Below are positions 63,282 to 64,000 of a stretch of DNA of 64,000 bases, piece by piece. A program made the position numbers and the translations under genes. This stretch comes from Pseudomonas sp. Seg1 (GTDB taxonomy: Bacteria; Pseudomonadota; Gammaproteobacteria; Pseudomonadales; Pseudomonadaceae). The notes below the pieces were generated by a model. That model was given only the letters and a program-made list of their open reading frames with translations. It had not been told where the DNA came from and did not search any database. Location: assembly GCF_018326005.1 (NCBI RefSeq), contig NZ_AP021903.1, positions 4,639,001 to 4,703,000 of the forward strand. Reading direction: 5' to 3'. Numbering within the stretch: the first letter of the stretch is position 1; the number at the start of each line of letters is the position of its first letter.

Positions 63282-64000
63282 ATGAAATCACCCTCCCAGA
63301 CCAATGCAATTGACTTTGACAGTGCCAAATTGCAACGCCTGGGCTTTGGTCAGCTGCCTCCCCTTCTGGAGCGACCGACCAGCCTGGCGCAACTGCGCCA
63401 GCAAATGAGCCTGCAACTGCAAACCAGTCTTGAACCGCAACGGATCCTCGGTCTGTTCTTCCGCGAAGTACAACGTCTTGTGCCGCTGGATGCCTTGAGC
63501 TACGCGCATCAGGGCAGTGACCTGCGCCTGGAATTCGGCGCCCGAGGCCATCATTCGGTCAGCTACAGCTTGAGCCACGAAGGCGAGCACATGGGCGAAC
63601 TGGTGTTCCGGCGCAATCAACGTTTCAACGAACAGGATCAGGGCAATCTCGAATCGCTGCTGTCGTCGTTGCTGTTTCCGATGCGCAATGCCCTGCTCTA
63701 TCGCGCCGCGACGCAAAGCGCATTGCGTGATCCGTTGACCGGCGCCGGCAACCGCATCGCCATGGAGCAAACGCTGCAACGCGAGATCGAAATGTCGCGT
63801 CGGCATCTGCAACCTTTATCCGTGCTGATGCTCGATATCGACCACTTCAAACGCGTCAATGACAGTCATGGACACAGCGCTGGCGACACCGTGCTCAAAG
63901 CCGTGGCCGCATCGATCAAGGGACAGTTGCGCAACGTCGACATGGTGTTTCGCTATGGCGGGGAAGAGTTTCTGATCCTGCTGTCCAACACCAGCCGGGA
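63282..64000 (+). CDS. GGDEF-domain diguanylate cyclase, N-terminal part (3' end outside window)
   Basis: The frame from the ATG at 63282 (MKSPSQTNAIDFDSAKLQRL) is open to the end of the window, about 239 residues. The first 150 residues form a GAF-like sensor segment. The cyclase domain then begins with DPLTGAGNRIAMEQTL, then MLDIDHFKRVNDSHGHSAGD (metal and substrate site) and the catalytic RYGGEEF. The GGEEF signature is intact, so it should make cyclic di-GMP. No membrane helix is seen. The in-frame continuation and inhibitory-site status beyond base 64000 are unknown. Confidence 0.93.
   Translation, partial: MKSPSQTNAIDFDSAKLQRLGFGQLPPLLERPTSLAQLRQQMSLQLQTSLEPQRILGLFFREVQRLVPLDALSYAHQGSDLRLEFGARGHHSVSYSLSHEGEHMGELVFRRNQRFNEQDQGNLESLLSSLLFPMRNALLYRAATQSALRDPLTGAGNRIAMEQTLQREIEMSRRHLQPLSVLMLDIDHFKRVNDSHGHSAGDTVLKAVAASIKGQLRNVDMVFRYGGEEFLILLSNTSR

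Noticed and set aside
1-64000. tRNA, rRNA, CRISPR arrays, prophage or complete insertion sequences
   Set aside because: No regularly spaced direct repeats, cloverleaf-like sequences, transposase or phage genes were recognised anywhere in the window.

Overview
The window looks like a core chromosomal segment of a fluorescens-group Pseudomonas. Three things point there. The 3' half follows the order I know from the P. aeruginosa PA3140-PA3177 region: comEA-wbpM, O-antigen genes, ihfB, rpsA, cmk, tyrA-aroA fusion, hisC, pheA, serC, gyrA, mtnA, MTA deaminase, ubiG, mupP, yciK. The intergenic gaps carry paired inverted REP sequences typical of this group. Outside the O-antigen region the genes are GC-rich.

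Layout. 1-9.3 kb: housekeeping and envelope genes (ABC permease fragment, greB, DoxX, an MltF-like transglycosylase, tatD, a chemoreceptor, an Mpo1-like protein, a thioesterase, a CHAD protein, a small lipoprotein). 9.5-11.2 kb: a patatin-like phospholipase and a broken gene with an Ig-like (Big_2) domain. 11.4-19.6 kb: the complete potassium system kdpFABC-kdpDE, with a MITE-like element between kdpB and kdpC and a possible KdpE box before kdpF. 20.0-24.5 kb: an ethanolamine-type permease, a DUF2897 protein, and a TetR regulator beside a FabF-like synthase and an SDR that look like its targets.

24.7-45.2 kb is an O-antigen locus between comEA/wbpM and ihfB. It is visibly more AT-rich and is mosaic. 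It has three transcription units: (a) minus strand rmlB-rmlD-rmlA-GT2-wbpV-like-wbpL (45.2 to 39.3 kb); (b) plus strand galE remnant-wzm-wzt-large methyltransferase/GT/GT protein (33.6 to 39.1 kb); (c) minus strand GT2, GT2, WsaF-like GT and an epimerase, followed by wbpM (32.5 to 25.1 kb). The presence of wzm/wzt and the absence of wzx/wzy indicate an ABC-transporter-dependent O-antigen. WbpM, the WbpV-like reductase and WbpL would make and attach the first 6-deoxy-HexNAc sugar. RmlBDA supply dTDP-rhamnose (rmlC is not here). The glycosyltransferases and the large fused enzyme would build and perhaps cap the chain, and Wzm/Wzt export it. Three genes of this stretch (comEA, wzt, wbpL) are frameshifted exactly at runs of six or seven G/C, and galE survives only as its two ends fused together.

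45.4-64.0 kb: lapA-like, ihfB, a lipoprotein, rpsA, cmk and the aromatic/serine operon serC-pheA-hisC-tyrA/aroA, then gyrA, methylthioadenosine salvage (mtnA, deaminase), ubiG-mupP-yciK, and the 5' part of a GGDEF diguanylate cyclase that runs off the end. I saw no tRNA, rRNA, CRISPR array, prophage or intact insertion sequence.
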